From Pseudarthrobacter polychromogenes (GTDB lineage Bacteria > Actinomycetota > Actinomycetes > Actinomycetales > Micrococcaceae), in assembly GCF_014644495.1 (NCBI RefSeq), contig NZ_BMKU01000008.1, forward strand, positions 161,981 to 225,980: DNA of 64,000 nucleotides. The letters run 5' to 3'. A program made the translations under genes and the position numbers. Positions 1 to 8,696 of the stretch are shown here, in pieces. Numbering within the stretch: position 1 is the stretch's first letter; each line of letters starts with the position of its first letter. The notes beneath the pieces were generated by a model. It was not told the DNA's origin and did not search any database. It saw only the letters and a program-made list of their open reading frames with translations.

Positions 1-654
1 CCAGAAGCGGTCGTCGAAAATGACGTACTGGATGTCCAGCTCGTCGGCATGGGCGACCAGCCAGTGGGCCAGCATCCACCCCGCACGCCGGTTCTCCCCG
101 GTCACCGGGCGGAAGAACACATCGACAGCCCGGCCGTCGTAGTGCGTGGACTCAGCTCCATGTCCCTGGCCGACGCCGCCTGGCGCGAACCCTCCAAGGC
201 TTTGGGTGCCGAACACCTCGGTCATGGCTCCGCGCAGCCGCTCGGCACGGGGTGTCAGGCCGTTGTCACCCAGCTGTTGTTCCACCAGGCCCGAGGCGGC
301 CGAGCCCCGGCAGCTGAGGGAAGGACCGGCGTCCCCGGGTGGGCCGGCGGCCAGCTGCTGCAACACCGCCGCGTCGATGCCGGAGGTGTCCGGTGACTCC
401 ACACCGCGGGCCAGGAGTGCGACGGCTGTTGTGGCCCGTTGCGCCTCCTCACGGTTGAGCCCTACCTTTCCGTCAGGGGTCTCCACAATGCACTCCGGGT
501 TCCACACCAGCGAACCGCCGGCGCCCCGCAAACCGCTGAGCAGGCCCGGCCCAAGGAGTATCAGCGCTGATGAGAACAGCACAAAAACAAGAAATCCCGG
601 GAGCAGTCGAAGCGGCCCGCGCCGGCTTCCTTGAGTTCTGTCGCGGCTCAGCAT
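1..654 (-). CDS. M15-like metallopeptidase family protein (3' end cut by window edge)
   Basis: An open frame runs from ATG at 654 to the window edge, giving 218 residues without a stop, so the C-terminus lies outside. One membrane segment is visible at about residues 19-41, followed by a probably exported domain. The motif STHYDGRAVDVF (H171 and D178) matches the SxHxxGxAxD zinc-ligand motif of D-Ala-D-Ala carboxypeptidase/VanY-type M15 peptidases. The second half of the zinc site would lie beyond the edge, so catalytic competence cannot be judged. Many actinobacterial relatives are annotated only as hypothetical. A cell-wall role is an inference from the motif and the membrane anchor. Confidence 0.7.
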   Translation of the reverse strand, partial: MLSRDRTQGSRRGPLRLLPGFLVFVLFSSALILLGPGLLSGLRGAGGSLVWNPECIVETPDGKVGLNREEAQRATTAVALLARGVESPDTSGIDAAVLQQLAAGPPGDAGPSLSCRGSAASGLVEQQLGDNGLTPRAERLRGAMTEVFGTQSLGGFAPGGVGQGHGAESTHYDGRAVDVFFRPVTGENRRAGWMLAHWLVAHADELDIQYVIFDDRFW

Positions 655-971
655 GGGACCACACAGGTATTCCGCAACGGGACATCGGGGGTGGGACTGG
701 CCAGCTCCCGGGGCAGGGCCGGCCCGGGAACTTTCGTGCTGGTCACGGCGTTTCGGCCTACGATGACGCGCCTCTCGTTGGGTGGCAGTGCTCCGGTGAT
801 GGGAAAGGGGGGGGCATGGGAAAGGGGGTGCACTGCTGAAAGGTTTAATTCACAGCCCTGGCCAAAAGTTCCCGCGGGAGGAGTCCCGGGCCCGGGGTGC
901 GAGTTGAATGCAGCACCCGCCGAAATGCAGAAAACCACCAGAAATCCGTGATTTCTGGTGGTTTTCGTTGG
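655..971. other. Intergenic region between the M15-like gene and tRNA-Arg
   Basis: About 317 bases without a credible gene. It should hold the promoter of the minus-strand peptidase gene. It contains an 8-base G run at 807-814 inside a direct repeat (ATGGGAAAGGGGG at 799-811 and 816-828), and the tRNA terminator at 930-966. Short ORFs in this stretch have no recognisable content. Confidence 0.6.
930..966 (-). terminator. Intrinsic terminator of tRNA-Arg
   Basis: Perfect 17-bp inverted repeat (930-946 and 950-966) with a 3-base loop. Read on the minus strand the stem ends in TTTTC, just downstream of the tRNA gene at 972-1044. Confidence 0.8.
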
Positions 972-1044
972 TGCCCTCGATAGGATTCGAACCTACGACC
1001 TTCTGCTCCGGAGGCAGACGCTCTATCCCCTGAGCTACGAGGGC
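972..1044 (-). tRNA. tRNA-Arg (anticodon CCG)
   Basis: The minus strand folds as a standard 73-nt tRNA. The acceptor arm GCCCTCG pairs with CGAGGGC and is followed by discriminator A. The D-arm contains AGCTCAGGGGATAGAGC. The anticodon stem-loop CTGCCTCCGGAGCAG presents CCG, and the T-arm contains GGTTCGAATCC. CCA is not encoded in full. The CCG anticodon reads CGG arginine codons, which are common in this high-GC genome. Confidence 0.95.
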
Positions 1045-1158
1045 ATTCCGGGGTTCCTGCCGTTGCCGGCGGGACGTCCTAGAGCTTAGCAGTAAGGTGG
1101 CCCGCAAGTGAAAATCGGCGCGGCCGCACTGCCCCAGGCGCCTCCCAGCGGTGAAAAG

Positions 1159-2703
1159 TCAGTAGCCGGAGAACGAGTCAACGTGCACTTTTGCCGCCCC
1201 GGCCTGTTTGGCGGCCCGCCGCAGTGACGCAACGCTCGCAGGGGATCCCGAGACGTACACCTCCCGGCCGGCGACGTCGGGGACCAGGGCACGGATGGCC
1301 TCGCCGTCCACCCGCGTGCCATCCCAGGACGCGCCGGCCAATCCCGACGGCGGCACGGAACCATCCGCCACGCGGACCAGGACGCGGATGCCGGCCGCCC
1401 GCAACTCATCCGCATAGGCAACCTCGTCCGCGCTCCTGGCCAGCAGGAGCAGCACTGCATCCCGCTCCCGCAACCCTCCGGAGGACACATGCGAAAGGTA
1501 GGGCGTGACGCCTATCCCGGCGGCAATCAGCAGGACAGGCTTGCGCGGATCGCGGGGGAGGACAAAATCCCCTCCAACCGACGTGGCCGTCACCTCGTCT
1601 CCCGGGTTCAGCGACAGGAGGACCTTCTTGGCTGCGGACAGGGGCTCCGCGGTCCGCACCCCAAACTTGACCAGGCGTTCACTGGGCGAACCCGTCAGGC
1701 TGAACACCCGGCGTCGTCCCTTTCCGTCCGATTTTGCGTGCGGAAGGTCCAGCTCCATGTATTGCCCAGGCACAAAGCGGACAGGCCGGGACGGCTCGAA
1801 ACTGAACTCGGTGGTGCTGGGCGTCAAAGGCCTGGTTCCACTAAAACGGAGGAGCACCCTGCCCCGCTGCCCCATCAGGAACGCGATCACATTGCCCAGC
1901 AGCAGCGCTGCCTCCGGAGAATTGGCCAGGAAACCGAAGTTGTAGGGGACGGCGAACACCACGCCAACAACAGCAGCCAGTGCCAGCTGCTGCCACCTCC
2001 GAGGCGGCAGCGTGAGTGGTTCGGTGAGCATGAAGCCAACAAAAAACAGCAGCGGCCGCTGTGCCAGGGATTGCCACAGCGCCATGCCAACGGACATGCC
2101 GGCCTGCAGTAGTTCCGCAGTGATGATGGCGGTGGCCACCGCAAGGAACACGGAGGCCATCAGGAACTTCCGGGTCCTGTGCAGGACCAGGAGGACGCCG
2201 GGCACCAGCACCCACAGCATGGCAGGGGTGGCTGCCCACCAGGTTGCGATATTGAGCCCGGTGAGCCCGGCCATGAAGGCTCCCGCCGCGGCGGCGTTGA
2301 AGATGTGGCGGCCGCGCCAGGCGAGCGCGTACTTTGATGCCGACGCGAGCACGCAGGCCAACGCCACGCCTGCCACGTCCAGCGGGGCGAACGAGGGCCA
2401 GAACAGGAAGTACAGCAGCAGGCCGGTGATGAGCGAGGACTCGGAGTGCGGCCGGACCCGGAACAGTGGCGCCAGCGCCCTGTTCGACGCGTACGTCAGG
2501 CCAAGGCACAGCACCAGGTGCGCCAGCATTTCGGGAATACCGAACGTCAGCCACCCAAGGGCATCAAGCACAAGGCTGTACACAGCCAGGACTGCAAGGA
2601 CAAGGAGGACCAGCCGGTACATGGTGAACCGGCCCAGCGCGGTGTCCAGCCGCGCGCCCAGGGAGGCGCCCGGCGGCGCCTTCGGGGTTTCAACAGGGCT
2701 CAT
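1159..2703 (-). CDS. RnfD/NqrB-like membrane domain fused to FAD/NAD(P)H reductase domain
   Basis: 514 aa. Residues about 28-280 form a polytopic membrane domain with RnfD/NqrB features: SSLITGLLL near 89-97 and LTEPLTLPPRR near 226-236. Residues about 284-514 look like a ferredoxin-NADP reductase module, with FAD-site elements PGQYMELDLP and RRVFSLTGSP and the nucleotide-binding LLIAAGIGVTPYLS (391-404). AATP at about 157-160 could correspond to the flavinylated Thr of RnfD/NqrB, but the usual preceding Asp is not obvious. It overlaps apbE by 4 bases (ATGA). Inference: it carries electrons from NAD(P)H across the membrane to the FMN lipoprotein encoded upstream. Confidence 0.85.
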   Translation of the reverse strand: MSPVETPKAPPGASLGARLDTALGRFTMYRLVLLVLAVLAVYSLVLDALGWLTFGIPEMLAHLVLCLGLTYASNRALAPLFRVRPHSESSLITGLLLYFLFWPSFAPLDVAGVALACVLASASKYALAWRGRHIFNAAAAGAFMAGLTGLNIATWWAATPAMLWVLVPGVLLVLHRTRKFLMASVFLAVATAIITAELLQAGMSVGMALWQSLAQRPLLFFVGFMLTEPLTLPPRRWQQLALAAVVGVVFAVPYNFGFLANSPEAALLLGNVIAFLMGQRGRVLLRFSGTRPLTPSTTEFSFEPSRPVRFVPGQYMELDLPHAKSDGKGRRRVFSLTGSPSERLVKFGVRTAEPLSAAKKVLLSLNPGDEVTATSVGGDFVLPRDPRKPVLLIAAGIGVTPYLSHVSSGGLRERDAVLLLLARSADEVAYADELRAAGIRVLVRVADGSVPPSGLAGASWDGTRVDGEAIRALVPDVAGREVYVSGSPASVASLRRAAKQAGAAKVHVDSFSGY

Positions 2704-3572
2704 GTGAACAGTGTCCCTTCAAACTCTGCGGAGTGGGCTGCACTTCCGTCCGAGAAAACGGTCAGCCAGGAGAAATCGAAGGCCTGCTGGAGTCCGGCGC
2801 CGGGGACAAAGAAGAGGGCCGTTGCCAGGGCGTCGGCCAGCATCGTGGTGTCTGCCAGCGCCCACGTTGCCACGGCGGTCCTGACAGGCCGGCCGGTCTT
2901 TCCGTCCAGGATGTGGTGCAGGCCGTCCCCCCAGGCGCGCCGGTTGGCCGCGGAGGCGCACAGCGCCCGGCCCGCCAGCTGCACCACCCCTATGGCCTGT
3001 GTTGGGTTGTACGGATGTTCGAGTGCCACCGGAACAGGATCCGGCCCCTTCACCAGCAGGTCTCCGCTGGCATCAACGATGAACGCGTCCACGCCTCCCG
3101 CCTCCAGTTCGGCAGCCACCAGGTCCACCAGCAGCCCTTTGCCGGCAGCTCCGATGTCCAGCACAACGGGAACCCCAATGGTGAGGGTGCTGCCGTCCCA
3201 CTCCAGCACATCGTCCCAGGCCGGTGCCGGCAGTGCGGAGCCGGAGGGGCGAAGGGAGTAGCCGGCGTCGTACCCCAAACGCTCCAGGCTTGGGCCAATG
3301 AGCGGCGTCATGCCCCCGCCGGTGGCCTCATAAAGAGTCCGGTACAGCTGCCCCAACGCACCAGCCTCCGCGGGAAAGTCATACCTTCCGGCGTCCCTGG
3401 CCATGGCACTGACGCGGGAATCCGCCCGGAACCGGGACCAGTCGGCGTCGAACCGCTCCACCAGGCCGAGCAGGCGCGCCCGCAGGAGGGGATCGAGGGG
3501 CCGGGGCGAGGATATCTCCCAGTGCGTGCCGATCCCCTTAAAGGCAAACTCCTCCCAGCCGCCGCCCGGCAC
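2700..3572 (-). CDS. apbE: ApbE-family FAD:protein FMN transferase
   Basis: 290 aa from GTG at 3572. ApbE proteins transfer FMN from FAD onto Ser/Thr of FMN-binding and RnfD/NqrB-type domains, using Mg2+. Family motifs visible: LDIGAAGKGLLVD (138-150), VDASGDL (166-172), HHILDGKTGRPV (219-230) and the acidic ADTTMLADALATA (240-252). No signal peptide or lipobox is seen, unlike many exported ApbE proteins. The gene lies in the same frame as the upstream FMN-binding lipoprotein, separated only by TAG and GAC. A GGAGG 11 nt before GTG supports separate initiation. Its two substrates are probably the adjacent gene products. Confidence 0.92.
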   Translation of the reverse strand: MPGGGWEEFAFKGIGTHWEISSPRPLDPLLRARLLGLVERFDADWSRFRADSRVSAMARDAGRYDFPAEAGALGQLYRTLYEATGGGMTPLIGPSLERLGYDAGYSLRPSGSALPAPAWDDVLEWDGSTLTIGVPVVLDIGAAGKGLLVDLVAAELEAGGVDAFIVDASGDLLVKGPDPVPVALEHPYNPTQAIGVVQLAGRALCASAANRRAWGDGLHHILDGKTGRPVRTAVATWALADTTMLADALATALFFVPGAGLQQAFDFSWLTVFSDGSAAHSAEFEGTLFT

Positions 3573-3575
3573 GTC

Positions 3576-4049
3576 CTACCTGGCCTCCGACTTGATCTGC
3601 TCCACTGCCTGGTTGAAGCCGCCGCTGGTGAGGGAGGAACCGGCAACCTTGGAAACATTGAGCTCATCAATGTTCCTGCCCACCACCTGCCCGGCGATCC
3701 CGCCGGCAAACTCGCCCTGGAACTTGCGGGTGTTCGGGTTGGACGGGTGCTGGGTGATCTGCACGTCCGTGACGGCCCCGGACGCCAGGGTCAGCTCCAC
3801 ACCCACAGTTTCGGTACCGTTCGGCGAGACGTACGTTCCATCAGCGCTGTAGGTGCCGTCCTTGTAGCCGGATCCGCTGCCGGCCGGCGTTGATGCGCCG
3901 GACGAGGGACTGCCTCCGGAGGTGCTGCTGCCGGAGGCTTCGGGCGCGGGGGAGGAGTCTCCGGCAGACGGGGCGCAGGCGGCCACCGTTCCGGCCAGGG
4001 ACAGGCCTGCGATTCCGGCATAAACACTTTTACGGACTGAGGGTCTCAT
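3576..4049 (-). CDS. FMN-binding domain lipoprotein
   Basis: 157 aa. Signal peptide with lipobox VAAC (Cys25), then a Ser/Gly/Pro-rich linker (about 26-60) and one FMN_bind domain (about 62-157). The flavinylation motif reads AGSSLTSGGF, so the usual acceptor Thr of SGATxTS is Ser139. Ser can serve as acceptor in this family, but here that is inferred. As first gene of the three-gene operon it would be a membrane-anchored extracytoplasmic one-electron carrier loaded by the downstream ApbE and reduced by the RnfD-reductase fusion. Final acceptor unknown. Confidence 0.88.
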   Translation of the reverse strand: MRPSVRKSVYAGIAGLSLAGTVAACAPSAGDSSPAPEASGSSTSGGSPSSGASTPAGSGSGYKDGTYSADGTYVSPNGTETVGVELTLASGAVTDVQITQHPSNPNTRKFQGEFAGGIAGQVVGRNIDELNVSKVAGSSLTSGGFNQAVEQIKSEAR

Positions 4050-4215
4050 CAGGGCTCTCGTTTCATCGGTGGGCGGGGCAGGAACTGCTGGGTGGTTACG
4101 GTGTTGTCAACGCCAAACCCAGCGTATTGGTTCAACCTGTGACCGCCTTCACCGTTTCCTGTGGACCACCAGGCATCGGAAACGCCCCGAATTACTTGCT
4201 GTTACTGGGCCCCGG

Positions 4216-4221
4216 TAGGCT
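4216..4221 (+). promoter_or_regulatory. Candidate leaderless promoter -10 of argS
   Basis: TAGGCT ends 6 nt before the GTG start at 4228; a possible -35 TTACTT lies at 4192-4197. The spacing predicts transcription starting at the start codon. Confidence 0.45.
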
Positions 4222-4227
4222 AGAGGG

Positions 4228-5892
4228 GTGACTCCCGAAGAACTCTCCCTCGCCATATCCGCCTGCCTGAAGGAAGCCGTCGCCGCCGGCGACATCGCCC
4301 TTCCTGCATCAGCTGTGCCTGACGAGGTGCGCGTGGAGCGTCCAAAGAACAGGGACCACGGAGACTGGGCCACCAATATCGCCCTTCAGCTGGCGAAGCA
4401 GGCGGGCACAAACCCACGGGAATTCGCCACGATCCTCAGCGCACGGCTGAAGTCCATCGACGGCGTGTCCGCCGTGGACATCGCCGGGCCGGGGTTCCTG
4501 AACATCACTGTGGACGCCGCTGCTGCCGGTGCGCTCGCCAAGGCGATTGTCGAAGCCGGAAAGCAGTACGGCACCAACTCGGCGCTCGCCGGCCACACCG
4601 TGAACATGGAGTTCGTTTCCGCCAACCCCACCGGGCCCCTGCATATCGGGCACACCCGCTGGGCAGCCTTGGGGGATGCGATCGCCCGCGTACTGCGCGC
4701 CTCCGGTGCCGAGGTCACCGCCGAGTACTACATCAACGACGCCGGCACGCAGATGAACGTCTTCGCCCACTCCGTCTACAACCGGCTCCACGGGCTTCCC
4801 GTGCCTGACGGCGGCTACCCCGGACAGTACATCGCCGACCTTGGCCACGAGGTGCTTACCGAGCACCCGGACATCCGCGAACTGACGGAAGTAGCGGCCC
4901 TCCCGGTCATCCGCGCCGCTGCCTACCAGGCACAGATGAAGGACATCAAGGCCACCCTTGCGGACTTCGGCGTGGAGTTCGACGTCTTCTTCTCCGAGCA
5001 GGAACTGCACGACGCCGGCGCCATCGAAAGTGCCGTGGCGCGGCTGCGCGAGCAGGGCCACGTGTTCGACGACGGCGGTGCGGTGTGGCTGCGGACCACG
5101 GACTTTGGCGACGACAAGGACCGGGTGATGATCCGCGCCAACGGCGAACCCACCTACTTCGCCGCGGACGCAGCCTACTACCTGTCCAAGAAGGACAGGG
5201 GCTTCACCGAGAAGATCTACCTGCTGGGCGCGGACCACCACGGGTACATCAACCGGCTCAAGGCCATTGCGGCCTGCGCCGGCGACGATCCCGAGCTCCA
5301 CATCGAGGTGCTGATCGGACAGCTCGTGTCCGTCAACGGAGCCAAGTTGTCCAAGCGGGCCGGAAACATCATCGAGCTCAAGGACCTGATCGACTGGCTC
5401 GGGAAGGACGCTGTCCGCTACTCCCTGGCCCGGTTCCCTGCGGATTCGCCGTTGACCCTCGATCCGGAGCTGCTGAAGAAGCACAGCAACGAAAACCCAG
5501 TGTTCTATGTGCAGTACGCGCACGCCCGCTCCCGCGGCGCCGCCCGGAACGCCGTGGCCGCCGGTGTGGAACGCCAGGTGGACGGCACGGACTCCTTTGA
5601 CGCTTCCCTGCTGGACCACGCCACGGAGAACGAGCTGCTCTCCTACCTGGGCAGCTACCCCTCGATCGTGGCCAAAGCCGCCGAACTGCGCGAGCCGCAC
5701 CGGGTGGCCCGGCACCTTGAAGTGATTGCCGGTGCCTACCACCGCTGGTATGACGCCTGCCGTATTGCGCCGATGGGCGACGAAGCGGTGACTGACGTCA
5801 ACCGCACCCGGCTGTGGCTCAACGACGCCACCAGCCAGGTGCTGGCCAACGGTCTCGATCTGCTGGGTGTCTCCGCCCCGGAACGGATGTGA
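4228..5892 (+). CDS. argS: Arginyl-tRNA synthetase
   Basis: 554 aa class I aminoacyl-tRNA synthetase that charges tRNA-Arg. It has an N-terminal ArgRS-specific domain, GPLHIGHTRW (HIGH signature near residue 138), a KMSKS-equivalent KLSKRAGN near 372 and a C-terminal DALR anticodon-binding domain ending with YHRWYDACRI. Length is normal. The GTG start has no clear Shine-Dalgarno and sits 6 nt after a -10-like hexamer. It heads a run continuing into lysA, hom, thrC and thrB, a common actinobacterial order. Confidence 0.97.
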   Translation: MTPEELSLAISACLKEAVAAGDIALPASAVPDEVRVERPKNRDHGDWATNIALQLAKQAGTNPREFATILSARLKSIDGVSAVDIAGPGFLNITVDAAAAGALAKAIVEAGKQYGTNSALAGHTVNMEFVSANPTGPLHIGHTRWAALGDAIARVLRASGAEVTAEYYINDAGTQMNVFAHSVYNRLHGLPVPDGGYPGQYIADLGHEVLTEHPDIRELTEVAALPVIRAAAYQAQMKDIKATLADFGVEFDVFFSEQELHDAGAIESAVARLREQGHVFDDGGAVWLRTTDFGDDKDRVMIRANGEPTYFAADAAYYLSKKDRGFTEKIYLLGADHHGYINRLKAIAACAGDDPELHIEVLIGQLVSVNGAKLSKRAGNIIELKDLIDWLGKDAVRYSLARFPADSPLTLDPELLKKHSNENPVFYVQYAHARSRGAARNAVAAGVERQVDGTDSFDASLLDHATENELLSYLGSYPSIVAKAAELREPHRVARHLEVIAGAYHRWYDACRIAPMGDEAVTDVNRTRLWLNDATSQVLANGLDLLGVSAPERM

Positions 5893-7367
5893 CCCCCATG
5901 TCACCGCAGAGCAAAGACTCCCCGCTGGCACCCGAATGGCTTTCGGTTCCTGCCGACCTGAACACCCTGGAGCCCAAGATGTGGGCACAGGACGCAGCCC
6001 GGAACGATTCCGGCGAACTCACCGTCGGCGGCATTCCGGTCAGCGAGCTTCAGCAGCAGTACGGGACACCACTGTTCGTCATGAGCGAGGACGATTTCCG
6101 CGCCAGGGCACGCGCCTTCAGCGATGCATTCAACAATGCGTTTGCCGATATCTGCGGGGGAGTGGACGTCTACTATGCCGGCAAGTCGTTCCTGTGCACC
6201 GCCGTGGTGCGCTGGGTCGAAGAGGAGGGCCTCCGGCTGGATACTGCTTCCGGCGGTGAGCTTGCTGTCGCGGCAAAGGCCGGCATACCCGGCGCAGACG
6301 TTGCCTTGCACGGCAACAACAAGTCCGACCTCGAGATCCACCGTGCACTGGACATGAAGCTCGGCAGGATTGTGGTGGACAGCCTCGGCGAGCTGGTCCG
6401 GGTGGGCGACATCGCCGAACGCCGGGGGGAACAGGCCAAAGTGATGCTGCGGCTGACGCCCGGCGTACACGCCCACACCCACGAGTTCATCGCCACTGCC
6501 CACGAGGACCAGAAGTTCGGCCTTTCCATGGCAGCGGACACCACTGAACAGGCCGGCCTGTCAGCTGCCGAGGAAGCCGTCGCGGCTGCGTCGGCGCATC
6601 CGGGCATCGAACTGCTGGGGCTGCACTGCCACATCGGCTCCCAGATCTTCGAACCGGACGGTTTTGCCCTGGCCGCCCAGAAGCTCCTCCGCTTCCTCGC
6701 CGCCATGCAGGAAAAGTACTCCATCGTCCTGCCCGAACTGGATCTTGGCGGCGGCTACGGCATTGCCTACACGTCTGTGGACACCCCACGCCCCGCAGCG
6801 GAAATTGCGGAGGCGATGGCCGCCGTCGTGCGTTCCACCTGCGCTGAACTGGGCATTGACTCTCCCCGCATCTCCATCGAACCCGGCCGCGCCATCGTGG
6901 GCAGCACCACGTTCACCCTCTATGAAGTGGGAACGCTGAAGACCGTACGCGTTGACGCCCCCGCCGAGGCAGGGGCAAGTGACGGCGGCAACAACGTTAC
7001 GTATCCGCGCCGCTATGTTTCGGTGGACGGCGGCATGAGCGACAACGCCCGCCCGGTGCTGTACGACGCGGATTACTCGGCAATCCTGGCGTCCCGCACT
7101 TCCACAGCCGGCCCGCAGCTGTCCCGCGTGGTGGGCAAACATTGCGAGAGCGGCGACATAGTTGTTAGAGATGTATATCTGCCCGAGGACGTGGCAGCCG
7201 GTGATCTGCTTGCTGTACCGGGTACCGGCGCCTACTGCTGGGCCCTGTCAAGCAACTACAACTATCTGGCCCGGCCGGGCGTTGTCGCGGTGCGCGACGG
7301 ATCTGCCCGGCTGATTGTCCGCGGGGAAACCGAAGAAGATCTGCTCAACCGCGACATGGGAGTCTGA
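5889..7367 (+). CDS. lysA: Diaminopimelate decarboxylase
   Basis: PLP enzyme of the alanine-racemase fold that decarboxylates meso-diaminopimelate to L-lysine, the last step of lysine synthesis. Visible motifs: VYYAGKSFLC with the PLP lysine (near residue 98), HCHIGSQIF, the glycine-rich DLGGGYGIAY and EPGRAIVG. GTG at 5889 overlaps the argS stop as GTGA and has GGAA five bases upstream; ATG at 5898 is the alternative (489 instead of 492 aa). The frame stays open upstream to 5814 but overlaps argS there and looks unlike the family. Confidence 0.95.
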   Translation: MTPMSPQSKDSPLAPEWLSVPADLNTLEPKMWAQDAARNDSGELTVGGIPVSELQQQYGTPLFVMSEDDFRARARAFSDAFNNAFADICGGVDVYYAGKSFLCTAVVRWVEEEGLRLDTASGGELAVAAKAGIPGADVALHGNNKSDLEIHRALDMKLGRIVVDSLGELVRVGDIAERRGEQAKVMLRLTPGVHAHTHEFIATAHEDQKFGLSMAADTTEQAGLSAAEEAVAAASAHPGIELLGLHCHIGSQIFEPDGFALAAQKLLRFLAAMQEKYSIVLPELDLGGGYGIAYTSVDTPRPAAEIAEAMAAVVRSTCAELGIDSPRISIEPGRAIVGSTTFTLYEVGTLKTVRVDAPAEAGASDGGNNVTYPRRYVSVDGGMSDNARPVLYDADYSAILASRTSTAGPQLSRVVGKHCESGDIVVRDVYLPEDVAAGDLLAVPGTGAYCWALSSNYNYLARPGVVAVRDGSARLIVRGETEEDLLNRDMGV

Positions 7368-8696
7368 ATGACCGAATTGCGAACCCTGAAAGTGGCCCTG
7401 CTGGGCTGTGGCAACGTTGGGGCCCAGGTTGCGCGGATTCTCATTGAGGACGCCGACACCCTTGCCGCCCGCGCGGGCGCGAAGCTGCAGCTGAGCGGCA
7501 TCGCCGTGCGCAACGTCCACGCCCAGCGCGACGTGGACCTTCCCCAGGAGCTCTTCACCACCGACGCCGACACCCTGGTGAAGGACGCGGACCTGGTGAT
7601 CGAGCTGATGGGCGGCATCGAGCCTGCCCGCACGCTGATCCTCTCTGCACTCCGCAACGGTGCCTGCGTTGTCACGGGCAACAAGGCGCTCGTGGCGCAG
7701 GACGGCCCCACCCTGCACGAGGAGGCTGACAAGGCGGGCGTCCAGCTTTCCTATGAGGCCGCCGTTGCCGGCGCCATTCCTATCCTGCGGCCCATCCGCG
7801 ACAGCCTTGCCGGCGACCGCATCACGCGCGTCCTGGGCATCGTCAACGGCACCACCAACTTCATCCTTGACCAGATGGACACCACCGGAGCGCAGTTCGC
7901 CGATGCCCTCGCCGAAGCGCAGCGACTTGGCTACGCAGAGGCGGACCCCACTGCCGACGTCGAAGGCCACGATGCCGCCGCAAAGGCCGCCATCCTTGCC
8001 TCGCTGTCCTTCCACACCCGGTTTGCCCTGGAAAACGTCCACTGCGAAGGAATCACCTCGGTGACCGCGGCGGACATCGCCGCGGCCAAGGACGCCGGCT
8101 TTGTCATCAAGCTACTGGCGATTGCGGAAAAGCTTAATGTTGCAGACACAGAAACAGGCGGCGGCGAGGGCGTCTCCGTGCGCGTGCACCCCACGCTGCT
8201 TCCGCGCGAGCACCCGCTGGCCGCCGTCCACGGCGCCTTCAACGCGGTGTTCATCGAAGCCGAGAACGCCGGCGAACTGATGTTCTACGGACAGGGAGCC
8301 GGTGGTACCCCCACGGCGTCCGCTGTCCTGGGCGACCTTGTCTCGGCCGCGCGCAGCCTGGTCCTCGGCGGCCCGGGCCGGACGGAAACCACCACCGGCC
8401 AGGTTTCGGCGCTGCCGATCGACGCGGCCGTCACCAGCTACTACATCGGGCTCGACGTCGCCGACCAGCCCGGCGTCCTGGCCAGGATTGCCCAGCTCTT
8501 CGCCGAGCATGGCGTGTCCATCGAGATCATGCGGCAGACCATCCACCGCGACGCGGAGTCCAACGTGGAATCCGCCGAGCTGCGGATCGTCACCCACCGT
8601 GCGTCAGAGGCTGCCCTTGCGGCCACCGTCGAGGCCGTGAAGGGCCTGGACGTCATCAATTCAGTTACATCCGTTCTGCGGGTAGAAGGAGTCTAA
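7368..8696 (+). CDS. hom: Homoserine dehydrogenase
   Basis: 442 aa. Reduces aspartate semialdehyde to homoserine with NAD(P)H, the branch point to threonine and methionine. The Rossmann motif LLGCGNVGAQVARIL is near the N-terminus; ELMGGIEPA, GNKALVA and GIVNGTTNFIL are family signatures. The C-terminal ACT domain (from about residue 360, YYIGLDVADQPGVLA) is the usual threonine feedback site. The ATG immediately follows the lysA stop, consistent with translational coupling. Confidence 0.97.
   Translation: MTELRTLKVALLGCGNVGAQVARILIEDADTLAARAGAKLQLSGIAVRNVHAQRDVDLPQELFTTDADTLVKDADLVIELMGGIEPARTLILSALRNGACVVTGNKALVAQDGPTLHEEADKAGVQLSYEAAVAGAIPILRPIRDSLAGDRITRVLGIVNGTTNFILDQMDTTGAQFADALAEAQRLGYAEADPTADVEGHDAAAKAAILASLSFHTRFALENVHCEGITSVTAADIAAAKDAGFVIKLLAIAEKLNVADTETGGGEGVSVRVHPTLLPREHPLAAVHGAFNAVFIEAENAGELMFYGQGAGGTPTASAVLGDLVSAARSLVLGGPGRTETTTGQVSALPIDAAVTSYYIGLDVADQPGVLARIAQLFAEHGVSIEIMRQTIHRDAESNVESAELRIVTHRASEAALAATVEAVKGLDVINSVTSVLRVEGV

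Noticed and set aside
4309..5988. 559-aa minus-strand ORF over argS
   Set aside because: Antisense shadow of argS, with no recognisable domain.
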